A stretch of 64,000 bases of DNA from Roseateles sp. YR242 (GTDB lineage Bacteria; Pseudomonadota; Gammaproteobacteria; Burkholderiales; Burkholderiaceae_C). Location of the stretch: the NCBI RefSeq assembly GCF_900109745.1, contig NZ_FOAV01000006.1:186001-250000 (forward strand), read 5' to 3'. Position 1 is the stretch's first letter. The number at the start of each line of letters is the position of its first letter. Positions 38,584-46,379 of this stretch are shown here, in pieces. A program made the translations under genes and the position numbers. Below the pieces are notes generated by a model. That model saw only the letters and a list, made by a program, of their open reading frames with translations. It was not told the origin of the DNA and ran no database searches.

Positions 38584-38596
38584 GAGCAGGCCGCCT

Positions 38597-39373
38597 TCAG
38601 TACACGCTGTTGACAGCCTGGCTGGCCTGACCGGCCAGCACCGCTTCAATGTCGTCCAGCAAGCCACTGGCACCAAAGCGCAGACGTCTTGCCTGCAGGG
38701 CCTCCACACCCAGCGCCTGCGCAGCCAGCTGCAGATAAGCACGCGCATCCACCACCGAACGGATACCGCCAGAGGCCTTGAAACCCGCGTTGCCCAGGCC
38801 ACTGGCCTGGATCTCGTGCAGCATCACGGTGGCCGCCGCCAGCGTGGCGGAAACCTTGGTCTTGCCCGTGCTGGTCTTGACGAAGTCCGCACCAGCCATC
38901 AGGGCCAGACGAGTCGCATCGGCGATCAGCTCGGAGGAGGTCAGCTCACCGGATTCAATGATCACCTTGAGCGTCAGCGGCCGGGTGGCATGACGCACTT
39001 CGGACAGAAACTCGGCCACCTCGGAATGCCGGCCTTCGATCAACGCACGGTAAGGCAGCACCACATCCACTTCCTGCGCACCCGCGCCGAAGATCTCGCC
39101 CACCTCGCGCAGCACCCGGTCCAGGTCCAGGCTGCCATCGGGGAAGTTGGCCACGGCGGCCACATGGATGCCGGCGGGCAAGGCCGCGCGGGCTTGCGCC
39201 ACGAATCGGGGCCACACACAGACCGCTGCCACAGGGCCACGACCTTCGGGGCCCACGGCGCGACGGCAGAGCGCGTCGACCGTGGCGGCGGTGTCGCCAT
39301 CATTCAGGCTGGTCAGATCCAGGCACTGCAGCGCCAGGCGCGCCGCTTGTTCGAGACTCATGTCGGTCTTCAT
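38597..39373 (-). CDS. deoC: Deoxyribose-phosphate aldolase
   Basis: A 258-residue class I aldolase that splits 2-deoxyribose-5-phosphate into acetaldehyde and glyceraldehyde-3-phosphate. The Schiff-base Lys lies in DFVKTSTG, and the second Lys in FKASGGIR. Length and motifs match the E. coli-type (about 259 aa) enzyme. It lies between the purine phosphorylase gene (140 bp upstream) and deoA (13 bp downstream), completing catabolism of deoxynucleoside sugars. Confidence 0.95.
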   Translation of the reverse strand: MKTDMSLEQAARLALQCLDLTSLNDGDTAATVDALCRRAVGPEGRGPVAAVCVWPRFVAQARAALPAGIHVAAVANFPDGSLDLDRVLREVGEIFGAGAQEVDVVLPYRALIEGRHSEVAEFLSEVRHATRPLTLKVIIESGELTSSELIADATRLALMAGADFVKTSTGKTKVSATLAAATVMLHEIQASGLGNAGFKASGGIRSVVDARAYLQLAAQALGVEALQARRLRFGASGLLDDIEAVLAGQASQAVNSVY

Positions 39374-39513
39374 GCTTCACTACTCCCTTGTTGGTGATGC
39401 CAGCCCACCGACCGCCCGACCTTGTGAGCCCGGCGCGTGGACCGCAACACCCAGAATCTCAGCAGCTCGCGCCTGCGCAGCGAGAGCCCTGCCCATCTTG
39501 CACCTGCCGATGC

Positions 39514-40371
39514 TCAGGCGTGAATGGAATCCAGCGTTGCCAACGAGGCCAGGAACTGGCCCAGGAATGCCGCCGCCCGGTCGCCCGAGGCCTTGGCCTG
39601 CTGCAGGGTGAGTGCGTGGGTCAGCGCCTCGTCGGACATGCCGGCGGCCATGTTGGTAATCAGCGCCAGGCCCGCCACGCGCAGGCCGGCATGACGGGCC
39701 AGGATGGTTTCCGGCACGGTGCTCATGCCCACGGCATCCGCGCCCCAGGCGGCGAACATGCGGATCTCGGCCGGCGTCTCGAACTGCGGGCCCACCGCCC
39801 AGACATACACGCCCTGCCCCAGCACCATGCTGTGGGTCTTGGCCACCTTCAAGGCCTGCTGACGCAGTTCGCCGTCGTAGGCATGGCTCATGTCGGTGAA
39901 ACGATCGTTGCCCGGCAGGCCAGTCAGCGGCGAACGCTGCGGCGCATTGATGTGATCCGAGATCATCACCAGGCTGCCCGGCGGCATGTGCGCGCGCAGG
40001 CTGCCGGACGCATTGGTCAGCAGCAGCACCTTCACGCCCCAGGCCTTCAGGCTGCGAATGGCACCGGCCATGCCGGTGCAATCGCCGCTTTCGTAGGTGT
40101 GGGCGCGGCCGCGCAGCATCACCACACGTTGCTGACCCACCCGGCCCACCGTCACTTCGGCCACGTGGCCTTCGACCTTGGGCTGCGGGAAGGCCGGCAG
40201 CTGGGCATAGGGCAGGTGCTGCTGGTCCTGCAGCTGCTCCACCGCGCCGCCCCAGCCGGAACCCAGCACCACGGCGACTTCGGGCGCCTGGTCACCGAAG
40301 GTGGCCTTCAGGGTGGCGATGCTGGTGGTGATGGCGGCGTCCAGCGCGGCGCCTTGCAAGGGCAAAGACAT
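39514..40371 (-). CDS. Purine-nucleoside phosphorylase (trimeric PNP-II type)
   Basis: A 285-residue PNP of the trimeric (PunA/XapA-like) class, not the hexameric DeoD class. It has VVLGSGWGG (phosphate-binding Ser), LRGRAHTYESGD, TNASGSL and ALITNMAAGMSDEALTH (base-binding Asn region). It phosphorolyses purine (deoxy)nucleosides. AAGGAGA precedes the ATG at 40371 at ideal distance, and only 10 bp separate it from the cdd stop, so the two are cotranscribed. Confidence 0.92.
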   Translation of the reverse strand: MSLPLQGAALDAAITTSIATLKATFGDQAPEVAVVLGSGWGGAVEQLQDQQHLPYAQLPAFPQPKVEGHVAEVTVGRVGQQRVVMLRGRAHTYESGDCTGMAGAIRSLKAWGVKVLLLTNASGSLRAHMPPGSLVMISDHINAPQRSPLTGLPGNDRFTDMSHAYDGELRQQALKVAKTHSMVLGQGVYVWAVGPQFETPAEIRMFAAWGADAVGMSTVPETILARHAGLRVAGLALITNMAAGMSDEALTHALTLQQAKASGDRAAAFLGQFLASLATLDSIHA

Positions 40372-40381
40372 GGGTTCTCCT

Positions 40382-40816
40382 TCAGGCGTTCTTGAGATGA
40401 TCGGGGCCGAAGCTGGCGGGCAGCAACTGCTCCAGCGTCCAGTGCGCGCGCACGCCACTGGCGTCCCCGGCGATGACAATCAGGTCGGTGGGCTGAGCAA
40501 ACTCGCGCAGCTTCTGCCGGCATCCGCCACACGGCGTGATGATCTCGCTGCCCGCACCCGTCACCATGACGGCCCGGGCCGTGCGGCCGCCCGCCATGAT
40601 CATGTGGCTCAGGGCCGTCGTCTCGGCACACCAGCCTTGCGGGTAGGCGGCGTTCTCGATGTTGCAGCCCGCGTGGATGCGGCCATGCTCGTCCAGCACC
40701 GCCGCGCCCACCAGATAGTTGGAATACGGCGCGTGGGAATGCTGGCGGGCGTCCATGGCCGCCTTCAGCAGTTGCTGCACCAATTGATCGGTCAAACCTG
40801 GAATCTGCATTGCCAT
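40382..40816 (-). CDS. cdd: Cytidine deaminase (small tetrameric type)
   Basis: A 144-residue enzyme that deaminates cytidine and deoxycytidine. Zinc ligands are a Cys in WCAETTAL (with the catalytic Glu) and the pair in PCGGCRQ, the three-Cys arrangement of tetrameric CDAs. Substrate contacts FxxN-like appear as SNYLVGAAV and NIENAAYPQG. GAAGGGG precedes ATG 40816. It sits 90 bp after the nucleoside permease genes and 10 bp before the PNP gene. Confidence 0.95.
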   Translation of the reverse strand: MAMQIPGLTDQLVQQLLKAAMDARQHSHAPYSNYLVGAAVLDEHGRIHAGCNIENAAYPQGWCAETTALSHMIMAGGRTARAVMVTGAGSEIITPCGGCRQKLREFAQPTDLIVIAGDASGVRAHWTLEQLLPASFGPDHLKNA

Positions 40817-40906
40817 CCCCTTCTATCGCCAGGCGTCAGAGGCCCGGCTTCCCGCGGCGTCGGCACGCGGGTGCATTGCGTCGGCGTGTAGCGCCTACCG
40901 TTGAGC

Positions 40907-41872
40907 CTACCGTTCCTTGACGTAGGACCTGCCCAGCGCCTTGGGCGCAATCGCCTGCCCGATGAAGCCGGCCAGCAACACCACGGTCAGGATGTAGGGC
41001 AAGGACTGGATCGCCTGCACCGGCACTTCGCCAATGCCCGGCAGGGAGACACCCTGCAGGCGGATCGCCATCGCATCGAGGAACCCGAACAGCAGGCAGG
41101 CCGCCAGCGTGGGCAGCGGCTTCCACTTGCCGAAGATCATCGCAGCCAGGGCAATGAAGCCTCGGCCGGCTGTCATGTTGGGGGAGAACGAGGCGTTCTG
41201 CGCAAGCGTCAGGTAGGCACCGCCCAGGCCGCACAGCACACCGTTGAGCAGGAGGGCCGTGTAGCGCAGGCGCGGCACGGACACACCCGCCGCGTCCACC
41301 ATCGCCGGGTTCTCGCCCACCGCACGCAGGCGCAGGCCAGGACGGGTGCGCTCCAGAAAGAACCACACCACAAAGACCAGGGCAAAGGCCAGGTAGACCA
41401 GCACGTTGTGGCTGAGCAGCCCATGGCCCAGCACCGAACCCGCCCAGCTGCCGGGCACCGGTTCGGCCCATTGCGGCAGCAGGCCGGTGAGACGCTGCGA
41501 GGCGTCGATCGGCGGCGTCTGGCCGCCCTGGGCGAACCAGGCTATGCCCAGCACCACCGTGAGGCCGGCCGCCACCATGTTGAGCGCCACGCCGGAGACG
41601 ACCTGGTCACCCCGGTGCGTCACGCAGGCAAAACCGTGCAGCGCCGACATGGCGCACGCCACCACGATGGCTGCAGCAATGCCCAGCGGCGCCGAATGCG
41701 CCACGCTGGCCACGGCGGCAGCGGCAAAGGCGGCAGCCAGCATCTTGCCTTCCAGGCCGATATCCACCACGCCCGAGCGCTCGGACAGCAGGCCCGCCAG
41801 GGCAGCAAACAACAGCGGCGTGGTGACGCGCAGCGTCGAGGCCAGGACCGACCCGATCAGCACCTCATCCAT
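40907..41872 (-). CDS. ABC nucleoside transporter permease (second subunit)
   Basis: A 321-residue, roughly nine-span BPD_transp_2-family permease. It starts MDEVLIGSVLASTLRVTTPLLF, then RSGVVDIGLEGKML (a conserved loop typical of BMP-system permeases) and RAVGENPAMVDAAGVSV (the coupling-helix region that contacts the ATPase). The start at 41872 overlaps the 3' end of the first permease by 8 bp. Together they form the membrane channel of a nucleoside importer (NupQ-like). Confidence 0.9.
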   Translation of the reverse strand: MDEVLIGSVLASTLRVTTPLLFAALAGLLSERSGVVDIGLEGKMLAAAFAAAAVASVAHSAPLGIAAAIVVACAMSALHGFACVTHRGDQVVSGVALNMVAAGLTVVLGIAWFAQGGQTPPIDASQRLTGLLPQWAEPVPGSWAGSVLGHGLLSHNVLVYLAFALVFVVWFFLERTRPGLRLRAVGENPAMVDAAGVSVPRLRYTALLLNGVLCGLGGAYLTLAQNASFSPNMTAGRGFIALAAMIFGKWKPLPTLAACLLFGFLDAMAIRLQGVSLPGIGEVPVQAIQSLPYILTVVLLAGFIGQAIAPKALGRSYVKER

Positions 41873-43016
41873 GAGTCTTCCCCTCGCCCTTGCCGGTGGC
41901 CGCACTGACCCGTGCGCGGCGTGACAGCCCGGTATAGAGCCTTGCAAACATTGGTGCACTCACCATGGCCATGGCACCGGCAAAGAGCACGATCAGGCCT
42001 TGCACCGTCACCACCATCTCGCGGCTGAAGCCGGGCACCTCGAAGGACACCTCGACGCCGCCCTGGTACAGCACGCCAAACAGCAACGAAGCCAGCACGA
42101 TGCCCACCGGATGGTTGCGCCCCATCAGGGCCACCGCAATGCCGGTGAAGCCGGCACCGGCCACGAAGTCCAGGGTCAGCTTGCCCTGCACCCCCGCGAT
42201 CTCGTTGATGCCGACCAGGCCTGCCAGCGCGCCGGACAGCCCCATGGCGGCCAGCACCTGCCAGCGCGGACGGATGCCGGCGTAGTGCGCGGCGTTGGGG
42301 TTGGCTCCCACGGCGCGCAGCACGTAGCCCGCCCGGCTCTTCCACAGGAACCACCAGACAAAGACACAGGCCAGCACCGCCAGCACGATGGACAGGTTCA
42401 GCGGCGACGAGGGCATCTCCCAGCCCAGCTTCGCGGCCAGCTCATGGATGGCAGGCATGCGCGCCGATTCGGCAAAGTCACTGCTTTCCACCGACATCGA
42501 GCCAGCCGGGCGCAGCCAGTTCACCAGCAGATAGGCATTCAGGCTGGCGGCCAGGAAATTGAACATGATGGTGGTGATCACCACATGGCTGCCGCGCCAG
42601 GCCTGCAGGTAACCCGGCACCGCCGCCCACAACATGCCAAATGCCGCGGCCGCAAGCACCGCCAGCGGCAGCATCACCACGGCCGGTAGCCGGGGACCCA
42701 GCCACAGTGACAGCAGCGCGGCGCCCACACCGCCCAGCGTCGCCTGCCCTTCCCCACCAATGTTGAACAGGCCGCCGTGGAAGGCCACGGCCACGGCCAG
42801 GCCGGTGAAGATGAAGGTGGTGGTGTAGTAGAGCGTGTAGCCCAGCCCGCGGGCGCTGCCCAGGGCGCCTTCCAGCAGCACGGACAAGGCCTGCACCGGG
42901 CTCGCGCCGATCAGCAGCACCACGCCGCCGGCCACCAGCAGGGCAATCAGCAGGTTCCACAGCGGCAACAGCACCAGATCCATCCAGCGCGGCATTTGCA
43001 AGGCTTGGCTACTCAT
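41865..43016 (-). CDS. ABC nucleoside transporter permease (first subunit)
   Basis: A 383-residue permease paralogous to its downstream neighbour (NupP-like). Signatures include FTGLAVAVAFHGGLFNIGGEGQ (the family NIGGEGQ loop) and YVLRAVGANPNAAHYAGI (coupling helix). About ten hydrophobic helices are visible. The ATG overlaps the ATPase stop (ATGA), so translation is coupled across the importer genes. Confidence 0.92.
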   Translation of the reverse strand: MSSQALQMPRWMDLVLLPLWNLLIALLVAGGVVLLIGASPVQALSVLLEGALGSARGLGYTLYYTTTFIFTGLAVAVAFHGGLFNIGGEGQATLGGVGAALLSLWLGPRLPAVVMLPLAVLAAAAFGMLWAAVPGYLQAWRGSHVVITTIMFNFLAASLNAYLLVNWLRPAGSMSVESSDFAESARMPAIHELAAKLGWEMPSSPLNLSIVLAVLACVFVWWFLWKSRAGYVLRAVGANPNAAHYAGIRPRWQVLAAMGLSGALAGLVGINEIAGVQGKLTLDFVAGAGFTGIAVALMGRNHPVGIVLASLLFGVLYQGGVEVSFEVPGFSREMVVTVQGLIVLFAGAMAMVSAPMFARLYTGLSRRARVSAATGKGEGKTHG

Positions 43017-44626
43017 GACGTCGTGGCTTTCGCGGCTTCTTCGGCCTTGGCGCGGTCGGTGTGCGGCGCGGCATCAGGGGTGGCGGCCATCAACAGGCCC
43101 AGGTTCTTTTCGGTGCACTGGTCGATGGAGAGTTCACCAGTGATGCGGCCAGCGTTCATCACCACGACTCGGTCGGCCAGGGCCAGGATTTCGTCCAGCT
43201 CGCTGGAGACCAGCAAGATGGCGCAGCCCGCGTCGCGCAGACGACGCAGCTGGTTGTGGATGAACTCGATGGCGCCGATGTCGACGCCCCGGGTCGGCTG
43301 GCCGACCAGCAGCACGGCGGGGTGCTGCCCGATCTCGCGCGCCAGGATCAACTTTTGCTGATTGCCGCCTGAGAATTTGGAGGAGCCCAGCTCGGCATTG
43401 CGCGGACGGACGTCAAAGTCCTCCATCATCTTCGCGGTCTGGGCGCGCAGGTGGCGCTGGTTCATGGCCAGCCGCAGCGGGCCGGCGCCGTATTGCGCCT
43501 GCTCGTGATAGCCCAGCGCAGCGGTTTCCCAGGCGGGGAAGCTCAGCACCATGCCCAGCAGGTGGCGATCTTCCGGCACGTGGGCCAGCTTGAGTTCTCG
43601 TGCCGTACGAGGGTCCAGCCAGCTGGCGGCGCGGAAATCACTGCCCGCCACATGCAAGGCACCGGCGTCCGGCGCACGCATGCCCGCCAGCACCTCCAGC
43701 AGCTCACTCTGGCCGTTGCCCGACACACCCGCCACACCCACGATCTCACCGGGACGCAGGGACACGCTGACGTTGGTCAGCAGATGCACGCCGGCACCGC
43801 TGGCCACGCTCAGGCCTTCCGCACTCAACACCGGTTGCTGGGATTGCGGCTGGACGGCGCCGCCGGCCCGGCCCAGGTTGACCTTGCGGCCGACCATGCT
43901 CTCGGCCAGATCTTCGGCATTGGTGCTGCCAATCGCCGTGGTCTTGACCACGGCACCAGCGCGCATCACGGTGACGGCATCACACAGCGCCATCACCTCG
44001 CGCAGCTTGTGCGTGATCAGCAAGATGGTGGTGCCGCGCTCGCGCAGCCGACGCAACACCTCGAAGAGCTGATCGGTTTCCTGGGGCGTAAGCACCGCCG
44101 TCGGTTCGTCCAGGATCAGGATCCGGGCGCCTCGGTACAGCGCCTTCAGGATCTCCAGCCGCTGCAGTTCACCGACCGGCAAGTCGGCAACAGTGGCATC
44201 CAGGCGCACCTGCAGGCCAGTGTCGCGCATCAGCGCTTCCAACTGCTGGCGCACCTGGCGCTTGGCGCGGGAGAGGAAGAAGGCGGGCTCGGCGCCCAGC
44301 ATCACGTTGTCCAGCGCGGACAAGGTGTCCACCAGCATGAAATGCTGATGGACCATGCCGATCCCCAAGGCAATGGCCTGATGGGAATTGGCGATCTGGA
44401 CGCGCTGGCCGTTGATCTCGATGTGGCCCTCGTCGGCATGGTAGTAGCCGTAGAGGATGGCCATCAGCGTGCTCTTGCCGGCACCGTTCTCGCCGACCAA
44501 CCCATGCACCGTGCCGGGCGAGACCGACAGGCTGACCGCCCGGTTGGCCTGCACCGCACCGAAGCGCTTGGAGATGTCGCACAGGCGTACCGCGGGCGTG
44601 GCACCGCCGCGTGAAGACTCTGTCAT
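43013..44626 (-). CDS. ABC nucleoside transporter ATPase (two nucleotide-binding domains)
   Basis: A 537-residue double ABC protein of the BMP/CUT2-like class. The first domain has a complete Walker A (GENGAGKST) and Walker B (LILDEPTAVLT). Its ABC signature appears as LPVGELQRLEI. The second domain has a degenerate Walker A (GVSGNGQSE, lacking Lys) and a good signature FSGGNQQK. Only one site should therefore be catalytic, as usual for this family. It starts at 44626, 16 bp after the binding-protein gene, and energises nucleoside import. Confidence 0.93.
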   Translation of the reverse strand: MTESSRGGATPAVRLCDISKRFGAVQANRAVSLSVSPGTVHGLVGENGAGKSTLMAILYGYYHADEGHIEINGQRVQIANSHQAIALGIGMVHQHFMLVDTLSALDNVMLGAEPAFFLSRAKRQVRQQLEALMRDTGLQVRLDATVADLPVGELQRLEILKALYRGARILILDEPTAVLTPQETDQLFEVLRRLRERGTTILLITHKLREVMALCDAVTVMRAGAVVKTTAIGSTNAEDLAESMVGRKVNLGRAGGAVQPQSQQPVLSAEGLSVASGAGVHLLTNVSVSLRPGEIVGVAGVSGNGQSELLEVLAGMRAPDAGALHVAGSDFRAASWLDPRTARELKLAHVPEDRHLLGMVLSFPAWETAALGYHEQAQYGAGPLRLAMNQRHLRAQTAKMMEDFDVRPRNAELGSSKFSGGNQQKLILAREIGQHPAVLLVGQPTRGVDIGAIEFIHNQLRRLRDAGCAILLVSSELDEILALADRVVVMNAGRITGELSIDQCTEKNLGLLMAATPDAAPHTDRAKAEEAAKATTS

Positions 44627-44642
44627 GGGGGACGCCGGAAGG

Positions 44643-45635
44643 TCAGTTCTTGCAGGCGTTGTCGGCCATGTAATCGGCCACCTTGATCTTGCCCGCGACG
44701 ATGTCGGCCTTGTAGGCATCGAGCTTGGTCTTGATGGCGGGCGAAATCAGCTTGGCATTGTCCTGGTCCAGGGCGTATTCCACGCCACCTTCTTTCAGGC
44801 CGAGGATCAGGATGCCGGGTTTCCATTCCTTGAGCACGTTGTAGACGGCCACGTCCACACGCTTGACCATGGAGCTCAGCATGGTGCCGGGCTGCAGGTG
44901 GTTCTGGTTGCTGTCCACACCAATGGCGAACTTGCCGGCGTCCTTGGCCGCCTGATAGATGCCCACGCCGGTACCGCCCGCAGCGGCGAACACCACGTCC
45001 ACACCTTTGGCGAACTGCGCCTTGGCCAGCTCACCGCCGCGCGTGGGGTCGTTCCAGGCCGTGGCGGTGGTGCCGGTCATGTTCTTGAACACATCAACCT
45101 TGGGGTTGGCTGCCTTGGCGCCCTGCTCGTAGCCGCATTCGAACTTGCGGATCAGCGGGATGTCCATGCCGCCGATGAAACCGACCTTGCCGGTCTTGCT
45201 GGTCAGCGATGCCAGCGCGCCCACCAGGAAGCTGCCTTCCTGTTCCTTGAACAGCACGGACTGCACGTTGGGCTGGTTGACCTTCTCGTCAATGATGACG
45301 AACTTGGTCTTGGGGAAGTCCTTCGCGACCTGGTTCAGCGCCGAAGCCTGCGCAAAACCCACCGAGATGATGGGGCTGGCACCCCGTTCAGCCATGCGGC
45401 GGATGGCCTGCACACGCTGGGTCTCGTTGCTGATCTCGAACTCGAAATACTTGCCGCCCGTGTCTGCCTTCCACTTCTCGACGCCCCGGTAGGCGGCCTC
45501 GTTGAAGGACTTGTCGAACTTGCCGCCCATGTCAAAGATGACCGCCGGCGTGGTGGCCTGCGCCAGGGCCGTGCCCGAAATCAGCGCCAGCGCCAGGCCG
45601 GTCATGAGCGAGGAAAGCGACATGGAAGGCTTCAT
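44643..45635 (-). CDS. BMP-family nucleoside-binding protein
   Basis: A 330-residue periplasmic binding protein (Bmp/Med/PnrA family). It has an N-terminal signal ending TALAQA (cleavage near residue 25), then PAVIFDMGGKFDKSFNEAAYRG, the PnrA nucleoside-contact motif DKSFN, and later VGFIGGMDIPLIRKF. No lipobox is seen, so it is soluble rather than a lipoprotein. It delivers nucleosides to the importer encoded immediately downstream. It is the first gene of the eight-gene block and faces feoA across a 423-bp divergent region. Confidence 0.92.
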   Translation of the reverse strand: MKPSMSLSSLMTGLALALISGTALAQATTPAVIFDMGGKFDKSFNEAAYRGVEKWKADTGGKYFEFEISNETQRVQAIRRMAERGASPIISVGFAQASALNQVAKDFPKTKFVIIDEKVNQPNVQSVLFKEQEGSFLVGALASLTSKTGKVGFIGGMDIPLIRKFECGYEQGAKAANPKVDVFKNMTGTTATAWNDPTRGGELAKAQFAKGVDVVFAAAGGTGVGIYQAAKDAGKFAIGVDSNQNHLQPGTMLSSMVKRVDVAVYNVLKEWKPGILILGLKEGGVEYALDQDNAKLISPAIKTKLDAYKADIVAGKIKVADYMADNACKN

Positions 45636-45804
45636 TGCAGTCCCGATTCAACGAGAGAGTGGTCCAAACACAAGTCCTCCAGCATGCACGATTTGGGCCA
45701 CCTCACCAACGCCGCCTTGCGGGCTGGGTGCGGAACTCAACATCATCATGGGCTGGACGGAGCGGGGCGGATTTTAGGAGCGGCGAGTGTAAGCGACTCT
45801 AAGG

Positions 45805-45825
45805 AAAACGCTAAACGTTTGCGGC
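45805..45825. promoter_or_regulatory. Possible LacI/PurR-type operator
   Basis: The minus strand reads GCAAACGTTT followed by AGCGT, close to the PurR/CytR-like core GCAAACGTTTGC but with one extra base in one half. It sits about 180 bp upstream of the binding-protein start. Proposed only by resemblance to LacI-family operators. Confidence 0.25.
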
Positions 45826-45993
45826 CCGGTCTGTGCTGGGGCGCGGGCTCTAACTTTTTCAGGCCGCGCTCTCGAATGGAACACCCAGGGGCAAGAGATT
45901 CCATCGACGTGCGCACATCAAATTTCCGCAGCGAAATTGCGCGCCAATCGCCCAGCACCTCCAAAGGGAGAGATCAACACGCCGCCACTAAGT

Positions 45994-46008
45994 TGAGAAT
46001 TACTTTCA
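45994..46008. promoter_or_regulatory. Candidate Fur box upstream of feoAB
   Basis: TGAGAATTACTTTCA matches 11 of 14 informative positions of the 7-1-7 Fur consensus TGATAATnATTATCA. It lies 51 bp before the feoA start, overlapping a TAGAAT -10-like hexamer region (46011-46016). Iron repression is the expected control of feo operons. Confidence 0.6.
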
Positions 46009-46058
46009 TTTAGAATCCTTCCTTTCGCTAGCTCTTCGGCTCGCCTGGATCCCCACAC

Positions 46059-46379
46059 ATGAGCGCTGTCCCGATTTCTACCCTCGCCCACGCCGCTATC
46101 GGCGAGGCGCACCGCGTCAAGGCGCTGCTGGCGCCAAGCTACGCGCCTGAATGGAAGCAATGGCTGGAAGAGCTCGGCTTTGTGGCGGGCGAGCACGTGG
46201 CGGTGTTGGCACGCGCCATGCCCGGCCGGGATCCGCTCGTGGTGCGCATTGGCCAATCCACCTTTGCACTGCGCCGCGCTGAAGCGGACTGCGTGCAACT
46301 GCTGGGTGAGGACGAAGACGCCTCCTGCCTCGCAGCAGCCCCGGCCACGAATGGCCATCAGGGAGCGAACCATGCGTGA
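46059..46379 (+). CDS. feoA: Ferrous iron transport protein A
   Basis: A 106-residue SH3-like FeoA: EWKQWLEELGFVAGEHVAVLARAM followed by DPLVVRIGQSTFALRRAEADCV, the usual metal-regulator-like beta barrel. It extends beyond the normal 75-85 residues at both ends. FeoA is a small cytoplasmic partner needed for FeoB activity. Its 3' end overlaps the feoB start by 8 bp. No feoC was found. Confidence 0.9.
   Translation: MSAVPISTLAHAAIGEAHRVKALLAPSYAPEWKQWLEELGFVAGEHVAVLARAMPGRDPLVVRIGQSTFALRRAEADCVQLLGEDEDASCLAAAPATNGHQGANHA

Larger units (their letters stand above)
45636..46058. other. Divergent control region between the nucleoside operon and feoAB
   Basis: This 423-bp spacer has no supportable gene. 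It carries a LacI-type palindrome-like core (AAACGTTT) nearer the nucleoside side and a Fur-box-like sequence nearer feoA. The A/T-rich stretch around 45990-46020 contrasts with the GC-rich surroundings and is the likely feo promoter. Confidence 0.65.
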
